Of a stretch of 64,000 nt of DNA, positions 27,713 to 37,056 are shown piece by piece. Both the position numbers and the translations under genes were made by a program. The DNA comes from Cyclobacterium sp. SYSU L10401. GTDB taxonomy: Bacteria > Bacteroidota > Bacteroidia > Cytophagales > Cyclobacteriaceae. The notes below the pieces were generated by a model that was given only the letters and a program-made list of their open reading frames with translations, did no database searches and was not told where the DNA came from. The stretch is from the NCBI RefSeq assembly GCF_010993705.1, contig NZ_WOFO01000003.1:553637-617636 (forward strand), read 5' to 3'. Position 1 is the first letter of the stretch, and each line of letters starts with the position of its first letter.

Positions 27713-27980
27713 GTTAATCATACCATTTACCCGAAAGATAAGGATGGCCCGAAGAATTTGCCGAGACTCATCTACCACTCTGGTCAAATGCTTTCTCCCT
27801 GAGGAGAAGGCCGGTACCTGGTGGGATGGGTAAGCCCATCAGTTGAATTGGTCAGTCCCCAATTTTATGCCTGCACAAAAAACCAAAGACCACGATAAGA
27901 CCAAATATGCATGATCATGCTGATCTTAGCCTGAATTTTCGATTATTTTTGTACCTTGAAAAGGTATTAATTGCAAAACC

Positions 27981-28532
27981 ATGAAAAAGAATATCCTTAT
28001 TGGCACCGGTGTCATCTTGCTGATTTTTATTATCTGGGTGGTGTATGGATTGTTTATTGCCACACCGGTAAGTCCTCCTGCCACGGCTTCCTATAGTCAC
28101 GGCGGGCTGGAAATCAGCATTGACTATTCCCAGCCATCCAAAAAAGACCGGATTATCTTTGGGGACGAAAGTGCCGGTGCCCTGCAGCCTTATGGGCAAT
28201 ACTGGCGGCTCGGTGCCAATGCAGCCACGGAAATCACCTTTAATCAGGACGTGACTTTCGGAGGCGAACCGGTAGCCGCAGGAACGTACCGCATGTATGC
28301 GGTGCCCGGGGCAGATGCCTTTGAAGTGATCCTAAACAACGAGACCGGCGTATTCTTTGGTGCAGCGGAACCGGATTACGAACGGGATGTAGTGAAAGTT
28401 CAGGCCCCGGTACAAAAAACCGATACCGTAGTAGAAACCTTTACCATAGACATCCGCTCCTCTGATAATGGTGCCACCATAGCGTTTAGCTGGGATGATG
28501 TTTCGTTTACCGTTCCGGTAGCCGGGCGATAA
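27981..28532 (+). CDS. DUF2911 family protein, membrane-anchored
   Basis: The 183 residues have one N-terminal hydrophobic segment (ILIGTGVILLIFIIWVVYGLFI), after which the DUF2911 domain begins at LEISIDYSQPSKKDR. It contains the family hallmarks PYGQYWRLGANAATEI and GTYRMYAVPG. The family is common in Bacteroidota and has no established function. The anchor suggests attachment to the inner membrane facing the periplasm. Its 3' end overlaps, on the opposite strand, a DUF559 relic. Confidence 0.88.
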   Translation: MKKNILIGTGVILLIFIIWVVYGLFIATPVSPPATASYSHGGLEISIDYSQPSKKDRIIFGDESAGALQPYGQYWRLGANAATEITFNQDVTFGGEPVAAGTYRMYAVPGADAFEVILNNETGVFFGAAEPDYERDVVKVQAPVQKTDTVVETFTIDIRSSDNGATIAFSWDDVSFTVPVAGR

Positions 28533-28674
28533 TGAATGATTCAATTACCTTTAAAACGCTCATAAGTTCTTCCTCCAGCTTACTATTCGAAAAACGCAGC
28601 ACTTTGATTCCATACGATTCCAGAATGGCATCGCTTTCCCGGTCTACCAACAAGCCTTCCTCGGTGTAATGAGC
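28507..28674 (-). pseudogene. Relic of a DUF559 endonuclease-domain gene
   Basis: The minus strand encodes HYTEEGLLVDRESDAILESY followed by GIKVLRFSN and EEELMSVLKVIESFI. This matches the end of DUF559-type (very-short-patch-repair-like) endonuclease domains, usually HYTEEG..DRERD..L...G..VLRF.N. An in-frame stop (TGA) lies just before it and no N-terminal half is found. The last codons run into the DUF2911 coding region on the other strand. Confidence 0.75.
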
Positions 28675-28704
28675 TCAGTAAAAATCAGATACTACTATAT
28701 AAAA

Positions 28705-28746
28705 ACAAAAAAAGGGAAACCAATAATTGATTTCCCTTTTTTTTAA
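28705..28746 (-). terminator. Terminator of the susCD operon
   Basis: The 13-bp stem AAAAAAAGGGAAA (28707-28719) with TTTCCCTTTTTTT (28731-28743) has an 11-nt loop and is symmetrical in A/T tracts. On the minus strand it lies 15 nt after the SusD stop codon. Confidence 0.85.
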
Positions 28747-28760
28747 TCTTTCAAATACGA

Positions 28761-30239
28761 CTATTCTACCAGCCAAATACGGGCATTAAAGTTATTACCA
28801 CCATCTAACCGCGCGATTGCCTTTTGATAAGCCGCTTCATTTAAGCTTTGTTCCTCGCCCGGATACAAAAACCTAAGTGGCAGCTCGTTATTATTATTAT
28901 TTTCACAGGCAGCATTCATAAACGGTATACCATCAAAGCTCATTCCGGATTCAAAATACCACCTTCTAAGCTCGAAATAAGGCTCTAATCCATTAAAGTA
29001 AAGTGCCTGCCATTTTTGCTCCCAGATATCATTCCTGTCTGTATAGGCTAAAGCGGGTTGATTGTAAAAATCATCAAAATCTTCCCAGCCGAATGCTTGG
29101 TAGTTAACCCGGTAATAGTCCATAGAAGCCTTGATACCATTCTGGTAATGGGGCTCTACTGCATCGTCTATCCAGCCCTTATCCGCTGCCTCTGCCAATA
29201 GAAACGCTACTTCTGCATAGGTTATTATCATGCCATTGGGATCTTCTAACCCCAATTCAGTAGCTGAGGTCTGGTTGGGATCGTCAAAAAACTGCGCTCC
29301 TAACCGAGACCCCGAGGTAGCACAGGATTCCCCTACTCCGTTATCAGCACCCGTAAAGGTAGGATTACTGTAATTGTCGTTATCCGGTCGTGCATAGCGG
29401 CTTAGTCGGGGGTCCATATTCTCATCCATGACCCCGAGCAAGGTACTACTTAACGCCACGGCATCGAAATCACCCGTTTTCAGGGGAAGCGTCGGAAATT
29501 GGTTTGGAAAACCAGTTAAATAATCCAGAATGACATTTTCATTATTTGAAGTAATTATATCCTCCTCAGCTACAATCTGTGCAAACTGAGTTCCTGCATC
29601 CGGAATCTGATTATTGGCAGTCATGAGGAGTCGTAGACGTAGGGAATTGCAAAATCGTATCCAGTGATTGGCATCTCCGCCAAGCAAGATATCGCCTGAA
29701 CCAATCACCCCGTTTCCGGAAGCTAAAAGCGTATTGGCCCTTGACAGCTCATCAAGCAGGTCGGCGTAAATATCCTCTTGTCGATCGTATTCAGGAGTAA
29801 ATTCAGAATCAAAGCCATTGATGGCACTGGTATAGGGAATATCTCCGTAAGAATTCGTTAGGTTTGAAAATATCCAGGACTTTAACACAATTACCGCTCC
29901 TTCCAACACCTCATTCCCATCTTCGACAGCTTTTCGTTCGATCACCACGATATCCGTAAGGCTTTTGTAAAAACCTTCCCAAACGGTTGGGAACGCATTC
30001 CATCGATAATCATCAACTTCCGTACGAAGCGTCTTTGCGGTCAGCTGTGCGATGTTGTTCCCTAATAGAAAGGATTCGGTTACATGCGTATTCACGCTCT
30101 GCCGGATGGCTGATGGCAACAGTACGTTTGTTGACACCTCTGCAGGTTCGTTGGGATTTTCGTTCATTTCTTCAAACTTCTCACAGGAAACAGACAGTGT
30201 CAGTAGTGAGAAGGCAAGGATTATATATTTCAATTTCAT
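28761..30239 (-). CDS. SusD/RagB-family glycan-binding outer-membrane lipoprotein
   Basis: The 492 residues have a lipoprotein signal ending in SVSC (Cys19), then EKFEEMNENPNEP, the start pattern of the SusD-like nutrient-binding lipoprotein subfamily. The helical repeat region with SWIFSNLTNSYGDIPYT and the C-terminal NNELPLRFLYPGEEQSLN are family hallmarks. It sits on the cell surface as the lid of the SusC transporter encoded 188 nt upstream on the same strand. The neighbourhood of GH10 and GH43 enzymes points to xylan oligosaccharides. A terminator follows. Confidence 0.95.
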   Translation of the reverse strand: MKLKYIILAFSLLTLSVSCEKFEEMNENPNEPAEVSTNVLLPSAIRQSVNTHVTESFLLGNNIAQLTAKTLRTEVDDYRWNAFPTVWEGFYKSLTDIVVIERKAVEDGNEVLEGAVIVLKSWIFSNLTNSYGDIPYTSAINGFDSEFTPEYDRQEDIYADLLDELSRANTLLASGNGVIGSGDILLGGDANHWIRFCNSLRLRLLMTANNQIPDAGTQFAQIVAEEDIITSNNENVILDYLTGFPNQFPTLPLKTGDFDAVALSSTLLGVMDENMDPRLSRYARPDNDNYSNPTFTGADNGVGESCATSGSRLGAQFFDDPNQTSATELGLEDPNGMIITYAEVAFLLAEAADKGWIDDAVEPHYQNGIKASMDYYRVNYQAFGWEDFDDFYNQPALAYTDRNDIWEQKWQALYFNGLEPYFELRRWYFESGMSFDGIPFMNAACENNNNNELPLRFLYPGEEQSLNEAAYQKAIARLDGGNNFNARIWLVE

Positions 30240-30270
30240 GTGTTTATATTTTTTTTAGCGGTCATAACTT

Positions 30271-30390
30271 GTCCCGAGTATCGGGATGGAATCTCGCACC
30301 TGCCTGCCGGCAGACAGGTGTTTGATAGTCATCCCATTGTGTGACGATCTCGTCATGCCTGCCTGTCCGGTAGGCAGGCTCGATTTCATG
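30271..30390 (-). repeat. Interspersed palindromic repeat, copy 2 (with extra palindromes)
   Basis: On the minus strand it begins ATGAAATCGAG and shares blocks CATGACG, CGTCACAC, GACTATCA, TGCGAGATTC and CCCGAT...CGGGACA with the copy at 15751-15833. This copy also carries two insertions absent there, an 11-bp-arm-like CCTGCCTACCGGACAGGCAGG region (30359-30379 approximately) and CCTGTCTGCCGGCAGGCAGG (30298-30317 approximately). It lies in the SusC/SusD intergenic region and would be part of their mRNA. Confidence 0.82.
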
Positions 30391-30427
30391 CTTTTTTCTT
30401 TTTATGTTCTAATTACTGGCCAGCTTT

Positions 30428-33400
30428 TTAAAAGTCGAGATTTATGCTAAAACCATAGCTTCTGGTGGATGGCAGCTGCGTGCTCTCAAACCCATTCACG
30501 AACATTCCATTCCGAATGGAGAACGTTTCCGGATCAATGCTTGGAACATCGGTAAATAACAAGAGATTTCTGCCTATAAAGGAGACACTCGCTCTGGGAA
30601 TTCCTATTTGATTTGTTAGTGATGTTGGAATTGCATAACTGATACTCAGTTCCCTCAATTTCACATAGGTAGCATCATAGGTGGCCGCTTCGATATTATC
30701 TCTGTTAAAACCATTACCATAGTATTGGTAGAAATAACCTGTGTACTGCGCTCCTCCCGAAGGTACAACCACATCATTTTCAGCGAGTTCTTCTGTTTGA
30801 AAGGACCCATCTTCATTGACGAAAGCTCCGTCTCCGTTACCGTCTGTCCAGTTCCAACCCGGTCCCACAACACCACCGGCATTTTCCAGCGTGTAGACCG
30901 GATTGCCATCGCTGTCGTAAGCTACTGAATGGACTCTTCGTCCTTCCAATGTGGACAACGGCAGGTTAGGATCGTCATTATTGGTAATGGCCCCACTGGT
31001 ACCATAAAGTGAATGGGAGCGGGAATATATTTTACCCCCTATTTGTCCATCGAAAAGAACGTTCAACGTAAGGTTTCTGTAGGTAAAACTATTGTTAATA
31101 CCAATTCTCCAATCGGGCTGGAAGGAGCCTGCAGATACTTTTTCATCAGTCATCATGGGAATACCATCCTGATGGATGATACGGCCATCAGGCCCCCGTT
31201 CAAAGCCAAGTCCGTATAGCTGCCCCAGCAATTTGCCTTCTTCGGCTACAAACTCAAGGTCAGAACCTCCTTCGTCGCCTGGGAATAAGTCTGCTATTAT
31301 CGAGTACCTCCCACCGCTTATGATATCGGGTAGCGATTCAATGACGGATCTATTTCTTCCAGCATTTAACATCACATCCCATTTAAGGTCTTCATTATCA
31401 ATAACTCTACCCGCAACAGTTAATTCGATTCCCTTATTGCTGATTTCCCCTCCGTTGGTCCTATAAAATTCAAAACCACTGGTCTTGGCAACCGGTAAAT
31501 CTATTATCTGATCAAAGCTTAACATTTCGTAATAAGTCAGGTCTACTCGAAGTCTACCTTCAAAGAATCGGGCATCTAACCCGGCTTCCCACGCCTGTGT
31601 ACGCTCTGGCTTAAGATCCGGATCAAAGAAAATAATATTGGTGGTGTATGCGGTTTGTGAACCAAAAGCAGGTTGTGGCGCAAAGGTATTTCCAAAAGAG
31701 TAAGGAGGCGCACCGTTCCCCACCTCAGCAAAAGATCCTTTTAACTGCAAAAATGCAAATTGTCGGGAGATGTCGAGTAAGTCGGAAAGGACGGCACTTA
31801 CAGCTACAGATGGATATCCAAAGCTGAAATTAGAGCCCTCAAGACCTTCCATCGGATTTACCAGCGTGCTATTCCAATCGTTACGGAAAGAGGCTTCTAG
31901 AAACAGGCTGTTTAAATAGGACAAGGTTGTTGTTCCAAACAAACTATTAATACCAGTTTCAGTCTTCTGAGATTCTACTAAAACACCTGATCGAGCATTT
32001 GCTAAGGTGTAAATGCTCTCCGTGTCACCAAATTCGGCTAGTTCAGGATTGTTGGCTACCAGAAAATTTGCATTTTGTTTCATAATATTGCCCCCAACAC
32101 TTACATCCAGGTCAAAATTTGATAAATTGTCGCGATCCGTGTTGTAGGTGAATAATAACTCAGCGTTGGTCTCGCTAAAAGAAACTTCATCTTCCCGGTA
32201 ACTTCCTCTTAAAACACCTTTAGTTGACGGTGCCCTACGATATTGTCTTTCTTCATCCAATACATCCGCTCCATATCGGAACCGTCCTGAAAAGTTTTTT
32301 GAAAAATCGTACTCTGCTCTCAGGTTGGTGATGAAGCGATTGCTTTTAAATGAATTGGTATTTTCCTTCGCAACTAACCAAGGGTTATTTACCCAAAGAT
32401 CCTCCACATAGCGCTGTTGTACGCCTGGAACTTCCCAGTAATTTTTCAGATCATTGATCTCCACCTGCCGCGGATACCATAACCAACCGTACATGATGGA
32501 AGATGATTCATCATAGCCAGCATTGGGCACATTATCAGAATTTGATGCTACATACATGGAATTCACCCTTATTTTTAAGCGATCGTCCAGTAATCTCCTG
32601 CCAATGCTCGCTTGAAGTGTATTTCTATTCAAGTTGGTATTGGGCGCAATGCCTTTGTTTCCCAGGTTGGTATATGAAAACCGTGAATCGCCGTTTTCAT
32701 CTGAGTTATTTAGCGCAATATTATTAATGGAGGTGATTCCTGTTCTAAAAAAGTTGCGAATATTATCGGGTGCCGGTGTAAAGGGAACGGGTTCACCATT
32801 TGAATTAAACTGCTTAATAAGCTGTCCGTTCATTCTTGGGCCCCAATTTTCACCGTATGCTTCATACGATTCATTGGGACCAATGTAGTTCGAACCATCG
32901 ACGTAGCTATATTTACCGTCCGCACCAAACCCATATTCATTTTGAAAATCAGGTAATCTTAGGATGTTTTCAAACGTAGTGCTTGAGTTAATTTCAACAC
33001 CCATTGGCGTATCGGACCCCTGCCCGGTTTTGGTCTCAATAAGAATTACTCCATTTGCTGCCCTACTTCCATAGAGCGCGGAAGCGGCAGGTCCCTTCAG
33101 AACATTAATGGAAGCGATGTCGTCGGAATTTACTATTTGTGACGCATTCCCAAAATCAATGGTTGTGGAGCCATTTAACCCATCGTCAAAGCTGTAAAGA
33201 TCGTTTGTGATCGGCATCCCATTCACAACAAACAATGGCTGGTTATTTCCCAATAAAGAAGCTGCTCCCCGTATAGTAATGTTCGCAGAAGCAGTAGGAC
33301 CGTTTCCGCTTCCCGTTATGTATACGCCAGATAGCTTACCGGAAAGTCCATTTATTGGATTGATCGCTTTTACAGTGGCTAAATCCTCACCATCTAATCG

Positions 33401-33784
33401 TTGAACGGAATATCCAAGTGCTTTTTCCTCTCTTTCTACTCCCAAAGCCGTTACCACAATTTCGGTTAGCCCGGTAACATCCTCCTTTAATACGACGTCA
33501 ATTTGGTTTTTGGTCCCCACATCTATTTCCTGCGAATCAAATCCAATTGAACTAAAAACAAGAACGGCATCAGATTCGTCTATCTCAATTTTATACTTTC
33601 CATCAAAATCTGTAACGGTCCCTTCTGATGTCCCTTTTAATAGTACCGTCACTCCTGGTATTCCAAACCCTGTTTTGTCAGTAACTACCCCTGAAACCGT
33701 TGTCTGGGCATGGGCAAAAAAAGGCAGTGAAAAAAGGACCATCGTACAAAAGACCTTCGTCAATTTGTTTAGGTTTTTACTCAT
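30428..33784 (-). CDS. SusC/RagA-family TonB-dependent outer-membrane transporter
   Basis: The 1118 residues have a signal peptide ending AHAQ. The N-terminal carboxypeptidase-regulatory-like domain is TTVSGVVTDKTGFGIPGV. A TonB-box-like segment (TEIVVTALGVEREEKALG) precedes the plug, which contains VNGMPITND and LKGPAASALYGSRAANGVIL. A 22-strand barrel fills the rest, ending in aromatic SYGFSINLDF. It forms the import channel for oligosaccharides captured by SusD. A -7/-33 promoter lies upstream, so it can be transcribed apart from the enzyme genes. Confidence 0.96.
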   Translation of the reverse strand: MSKNLNKLTKVFCTMVLFSLPFFAHAQTTVSGVVTDKTGFGIPGVTVLLKGTSEGTVTDFDGKYKIEIDESDAVLVFSSIGFDSQEIDVGTKNQIDVVLKEDVTGLTEIVVTALGVEREEKALGYSVQRLDGEDLATVKAINPINGLSGKLSGVYITGSGNGPTASANITIRGAASLLGNNQPLFVVNGMPITNDLYSFDDGLNGSTTIDFGNASQIVNSDDIASINVLKGPAASALYGSRAANGVILIETKTGQGSDTPMGVEINSSTTFENILRLPDFQNEYGFGADGKYSYVDGSNYIGPNESYEAYGENWGPRMNGQLIKQFNSNGEPVPFTPAPDNIRNFFRTGITSINNIALNNSDENGDSRFSYTNLGNKGIAPNTNLNRNTLQASIGRRLLDDRLKIRVNSMYVASNSDNVPNAGYDESSSIMYGWLWYPRQVEINDLKNYWEVPGVQQRYVEDLWVNNPWLVAKENTNSFKSNRFITNLRAEYDFSKNFSGRFRYGADVLDEERQYRRAPSTKGVLRGSYREDEVSFSETNAELLFTYNTDRDNLSNFDLDVSVGGNIMKQNANFLVANNPELAEFGDTESIYTLANARSGVLVESQKTETGINSLFGTTTLSYLNSLFLEASFRNDWNSTLVNPMEGLEGSNFSFGYPSVAVSAVLSDLLDISRQFAFLQLKGSFAEVGNGAPPYSFGNTFAPQPAFGSQTAYTTNIIFFDPDLKPERTQAWEAGLDARFFEGRLRVDLTYYEMLSFDQIIDLPVAKTSGFEFYRTNGGEISNKGIELTVAGRVIDNEDLKWDVMLNAGRNRSVIESLPDIISGGRYSIIADLFPGDEGGSDLEFVAEEGKLLGQLYGLGFERGPDGRIIHQDGIPMMTDEKVSAGSFQPDWRIGINNSFTYRNLTLNVLFDGQIGGKIYSRSHSLYGTSGAITNNDDPNLPLSTLEGRRVHSVAYDSDGNPVYTLENAGGVVGPGWNWTDGNGDGAFVNEDGSFQTEELAENDVVVPSGGAQYTGYFYQYYGNGFNRDNIEAATYDATYVKLRELSISYAIPTSLTNQIGIPRASVSFIGRNLLLFTDVPSIDPETFSIRNGMFVNGFESTQLPSTRSYGFSINLDF

Positions 33785-33834
33785 AAAATTAGTAGTTGTT
33801 TTTTATAATTAATAGATTTTTTGATTGAGGGGGA

Positions 33835-33867
33835 CAAAGGTAACATTTTAATCCAGGTGCCCTCAAG
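33835..33867 (-). promoter_or_regulatory. Bacteroidota-type promoter of susC
   Basis: On the minus strand the -7 element TACCTTTG (33835-33842), matching TANNTTTG, is preceded at 21 nt by CTTG (33864-33867) in place of the -33 TTTG. It lies about 50 nt before the SusC start codon. Confidence 0.55.
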
Positions 33868-34200
33868 GTGGAAAACTTACCCACCTAAACTAATTAATTA
33901 GATAAATAGAGAGGAGAAATATTGATCAGGTTTCAGAGTGTATTCTAAAAGAAGTATTTCGAAATTTGAGGAAATTTTAATGAAAAAATGGTTGGAAGAA
34001 CGATGAAAGCTTTTTACTATTGCCACCTATACAAAATAACTGATATTTTATTATTTAACATGCTTTCCTTGCTATTTCACCCTCATTTCTCTCATTTTTT
34101 GTTTAGTTTACTTAATTCCATTTAAATTGTTTACATGAATAACCAATTTTGTGTGTCTTGTTTACAAATAGAAGCATTTTAAGACTTAAATTCCATTTGC
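33868..34200. other. AT-rich leader region between GH43 and susC
   Basis: About 330 nt with no coding frame. It is markedly AT-rich and contains the presumed upstream control region of the susC promoter. No regulator-binding repeat could be singled out. Confidence 0.4.
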
Positions 34201-35907
34201 CTAATCTTCTCCCGTATAGGTAAAATTGTAAAACGAAGCGGTATTGGAGGACGGACTGCCCGAGGAACTGGCATAAGGTCCCATGGTCACTCCGACGAAG
34301 CCACCGGCTACACGGGTACTGAGGTATTCTCCTTCTTTGAAATCATACAAGGGCAGCCAATCTTCGTTCTGCTTCATCGCAAAACGATACGCTGGCATGT
34401 CAAAATCTACTTTCAGGGTTACCTTATCCTGCGCCCCATCCAATTCCTGCGCTGCCAGGACCTCGTATTCCTTCGCTTCGTTGGCTTTCAGTACTTGCAC
34501 CACTGGCTTGCCGGCTGTATTTTGGCTCATGCAGAGCAACAGGTGATGGGTCTCGTTTTGGAAAAGTAACAAGCCGGCTTTTTCGTTTGGATTCCGGGCA
34601 TTAAAGGACATTTCCAGTGTGGCCTGCCCTTTATTATGTTGCTGCCTTCTGCCGATAAAACTGGGATTGGAGGTTCCAAACACCGTTTCCGGCCTTACTT
34701 GAGAGGTGAGCGTTTTTTCCTCAATGCGATGCCATTTGCTCGTTGGCACACGGATGAAAAACCAGTAATCCGCCAATTTTTCCTTATCGAAATCATCGGA
34801 AATGGTAAAATTTCCGGAGAGCGGAAAATGGTCTTCAAATGTGTGTTCAGGCAAATCAGGCCTGGGGTATTGGTATTGCACTTCTTCGTAATCAGGATTA
34901 ATGATGGGCCAATCGTCATCGGTCCATTTCACCGGAGCTAAAAAAGTTTCCCTTCCAATGTTATAATGATCCTCGGTATCATAGGGTCTGGTGGCGAGAA
35001 ATACCGCCCACCACTCGCCATTTTTAGTTTCTATCAGATTGGCATGACCCGTAGCTGATATGGGATTCGGCCGGTTCGGGTCCAAATGCCGCTGGGTCAA
35101 AATGGGATTGTCCTCGTATGGAATAAAGGCTTCATTGAGGTCTCGGGTTCTGAAAATTACCTGGGAGTGGTTGACGCTGGTCCCTCCTTCTGCTGCGCAA
35201 AGGTAATAGTAGCCCCTGGTCTTAAAAATATGGGGACCTTCTATCCATACGGGTTTTTCATCTATGTTCACACCGCCGTTCACGAGTACCCGGTCTTCCC
35301 CCACTGTTTTCAGGGTTCCAAGGTCAAACCCGATGATCCGGATGGTTCGATGCCCACTGTAAAGCGGGCGGTTATTCGGGGCGTCTCCATTGTATATAAT
35401 ATAGGAATTGCCGTCATCGTCAAAGAACAAAGAAGGATCTATGCCCCGAACAGCAGGCAACCAGATGGGCTTGCTCCAGGGTCCCTCAGGGTCGGTGGCT
35501 GTTACCACAAAATTACCCCCTTTGCCTACCAGGGTGGTCAGCATGTAAAACACCCCATCATGGTATTGGATGGTAGGGGCAAATATTCCCTCGGAAATAC
35601 CCAAACCTTCTACATCCATCTGCTCGGGTCGGTCCAGGATATGTCCTAGCTGTCTCCAATGCACCAAATCTTTACTATGGAATAAGGGTACTCCGGGGAA
35701 AAAGGAAAAAGTGGAATTGACCAAATAAAAATCTTCCCCCACTGCGTAAATACCCGGGTCTGGAAAAAAACCGGGGAATATAGGATTGCTAAAGGTTTCC
35801 TTACTTTGCTCCTGGCCCCAAACGGAGACGGCCGAAAAGTAAAAAGCGGCACTCAGTATTAAGGGCAGTAGTATCAGTCGGTTAATTTGGATTGGATTTT
35901 TCTTCAT
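34201..35907 (-). CDS. GH43 beta-xylosidase / arabinofuranosidase-type glycosidase
   Basis: The 568 residues have a signal peptide ending SVWGQ. The five-bladed propeller carries the GH43 triad: Asp50 in FFPDPGIY (base), Asp157 in RGIDPSLFFDDDGNSY (pKa modulator) and Glu223 in WIEGPHIF (acid). The C-terminal 200 residues form the beta-sandwich typical of exo-acting xylosidases (FDKEKLADYWFFIRVP). It follows the GH10 gene by 4 nt. It probably releases xylose or arabinose from oligosaccharides in the periplasm. Confidence 0.94.
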   Translation of the reverse strand: MKKNPIQINRLILLPLILSAAFYFSAVSVWGQEQSKETFSNPIFPGFFPDPGIYAVGEDFYLVNSTFSFFPGVPLFHSKDLVHWRQLGHILDRPEQMDVEGLGISEGIFAPTIQYHDGVFYMLTTLVGKGGNFVVTATDPEGPWSKPIWLPAVRGIDPSLFFDDDGNSYIIYNGDAPNNRPLYSGHRTIRIIGFDLGTLKTVGEDRVLVNGGVNIDEKPVWIEGPHIFKTRGYYYLCAAEGGTSVNHSQVIFRTRDLNEAFIPYEDNPILTQRHLDPNRPNPISATGHANLIETKNGEWWAVFLATRPYDTEDHYNIGRETFLAPVKWTDDDWPIINPDYEEVQYQYPRPDLPEHTFEDHFPLSGNFTISDDFDKEKLADYWFFIRVPTSKWHRIEEKTLTSQVRPETVFGTSNPSFIGRRQQHNKGQATLEMSFNARNPNEKAGLLLFQNETHHLLLCMSQNTAGKPVVQVLKANEAKEYEVLAAQELDGAQDKVTLKVDFDMPAYRFAMKQNEDWLPLYDFKEGEYLSTRVAGGFVGVTMGPYASSSGSPSSNTASFYNFTYTGED

Positions 35908-35911
35908 GGAT

Positions 35912-37048
35912 TTACTGATTATTCATGATTTCAATTAATGCATGCACGATAGGCTTCGCCTGATACTCCCTGTCAAAAAGCAGTGGATAATCCGTTCTAC
36001 CCCGGACCGGCCAATTGTTTTTCCAGGACTGGGCATCTGCTGCACCCCAGGTGGCTACACGGCTGATTTTATCGGCATGTTTCAGAAACAATTTGAAAAA
36101 ATCCAGGTAGCGTTCGGTGAAAGCGGCATTCACCTCATCTGGCAACCCCTTTGTATAAGGGTTGAACTTTTCCTGATAGGCCCTGGTATCGGAAATTTCT
36201 GCTCCTCCCTCATTCCCGGGGGAAGGCAACACACTCAGATCCAGTTCTGTCACCATCACCCTTACCCCAAGAGCTGCAAAAGTGGTGATGCTTTTTTCAA
36301 ACTCATCCAGAGATGGGTGATGCATCCCCACATGTCCCTGCATGCCAATGCCATCAATTCTTAATCCATTCTCCTGTAAAGCCTTCACCATTTTGACTAC
36401 TCCACTCCTCTTACCGGCATTGGCCATGGAATAATCATTGTAGTACAATGCCGCCTCCGGGTCGGCCTCATGGGCATATTGAAAGGCTAGTTGAATAAAT
36501 TCCTCGCCCAGAATCTCGTAAAACTTGCTTTCCCGGTAGGATCCATCGTCAAGAATGGCTTCATTGACCACATCCCAGCCATGAACCCGCCCTTTGTACC
36601 TGCCCACCACGGTTTTTATGTGACTTTCCATGCGTTGTCTTAAAACATCCGGGGAAACATCATTGCCCTGTTTATCGGTAAAAAACCAGCGGGGAGCCTG
36701 AGAATGCCAGATCAAGGTATGTCCTATGATGTGCATGTCATTTGCTTCTCCAAATGCCACAAAAGCATCTGCCAGATCAAAGGTAAACTCCCCCTCCTGG
36801 GGCTGCAGGCGTTCGCTTTTCATCACATTTTCCGGGGTGATGGAATTAAACTGCGTTTTAATCAGCGCTACCTCCGCTTGATTTTCCCCGCTAATTTGAC
36901 GGCGATTCATGGCCGTCCCCATATAAAACTTCCCATCAAACAGCTCCTTCAGTGACTGGGCAGCCCCATCCGTGGGGCTATTAGCGTTGGTTTGCGCGTG
37001 TCCTCCCCAACTTAATAGTACTGCGATTGCAACTAAGATTACTTTCAT
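35912..37048 (-). CDS. GH10 endo-1,4-beta-xylanase
   Basis: The 378 residues have a signal peptide ending GGHAQ. The TIM barrel carries acid/base Glu163 in WDVVNEAILDD and nucleophile Glu269 in VMVTELDLSV, with substrate-binding HTLIWHSQAPRW and GIGMQGHVGMHHP. It cleaves the xylan backbone. The gene lies 8 nt after the esterase gene and 4 nt before the GH43 gene, so the three form one transcript. No carbohydrate-binding module is attached. Confidence 0.96.
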   Translation of the reverse strand: MKVILVAIAVLLSWGGHAQTNANSPTDGAAQSLKELFDGKFYMGTAMNRRQISGENQAEVALIKTQFNSITPENVMKSERLQPQEGEFTFDLADAFVAFGEANDMHIIGHTLIWHSQAPRWFFTDKQGNDVSPDVLRQRMESHIKTVVGRYKGRVHGWDVVNEAILDDGSYRESKFYEILGEEFIQLAFQYAHEADPEAALYYNDYSMANAGKRSGVVKMVKALQENGLRIDGIGMQGHVGMHHPSLDEFEKSITTFAALGVRVMVTELDLSVLPSPGNEGGAEISDTRAYQEKFNPYTKGLPDEVNAAFTERYLDFFKLFLKHADKISRVATWGAADAQSWKNNWPVRGRTDYPLLFDREYQAKPIVHALIEIMNNQ

Positions 37049-37056
37049 CGTCTTTT

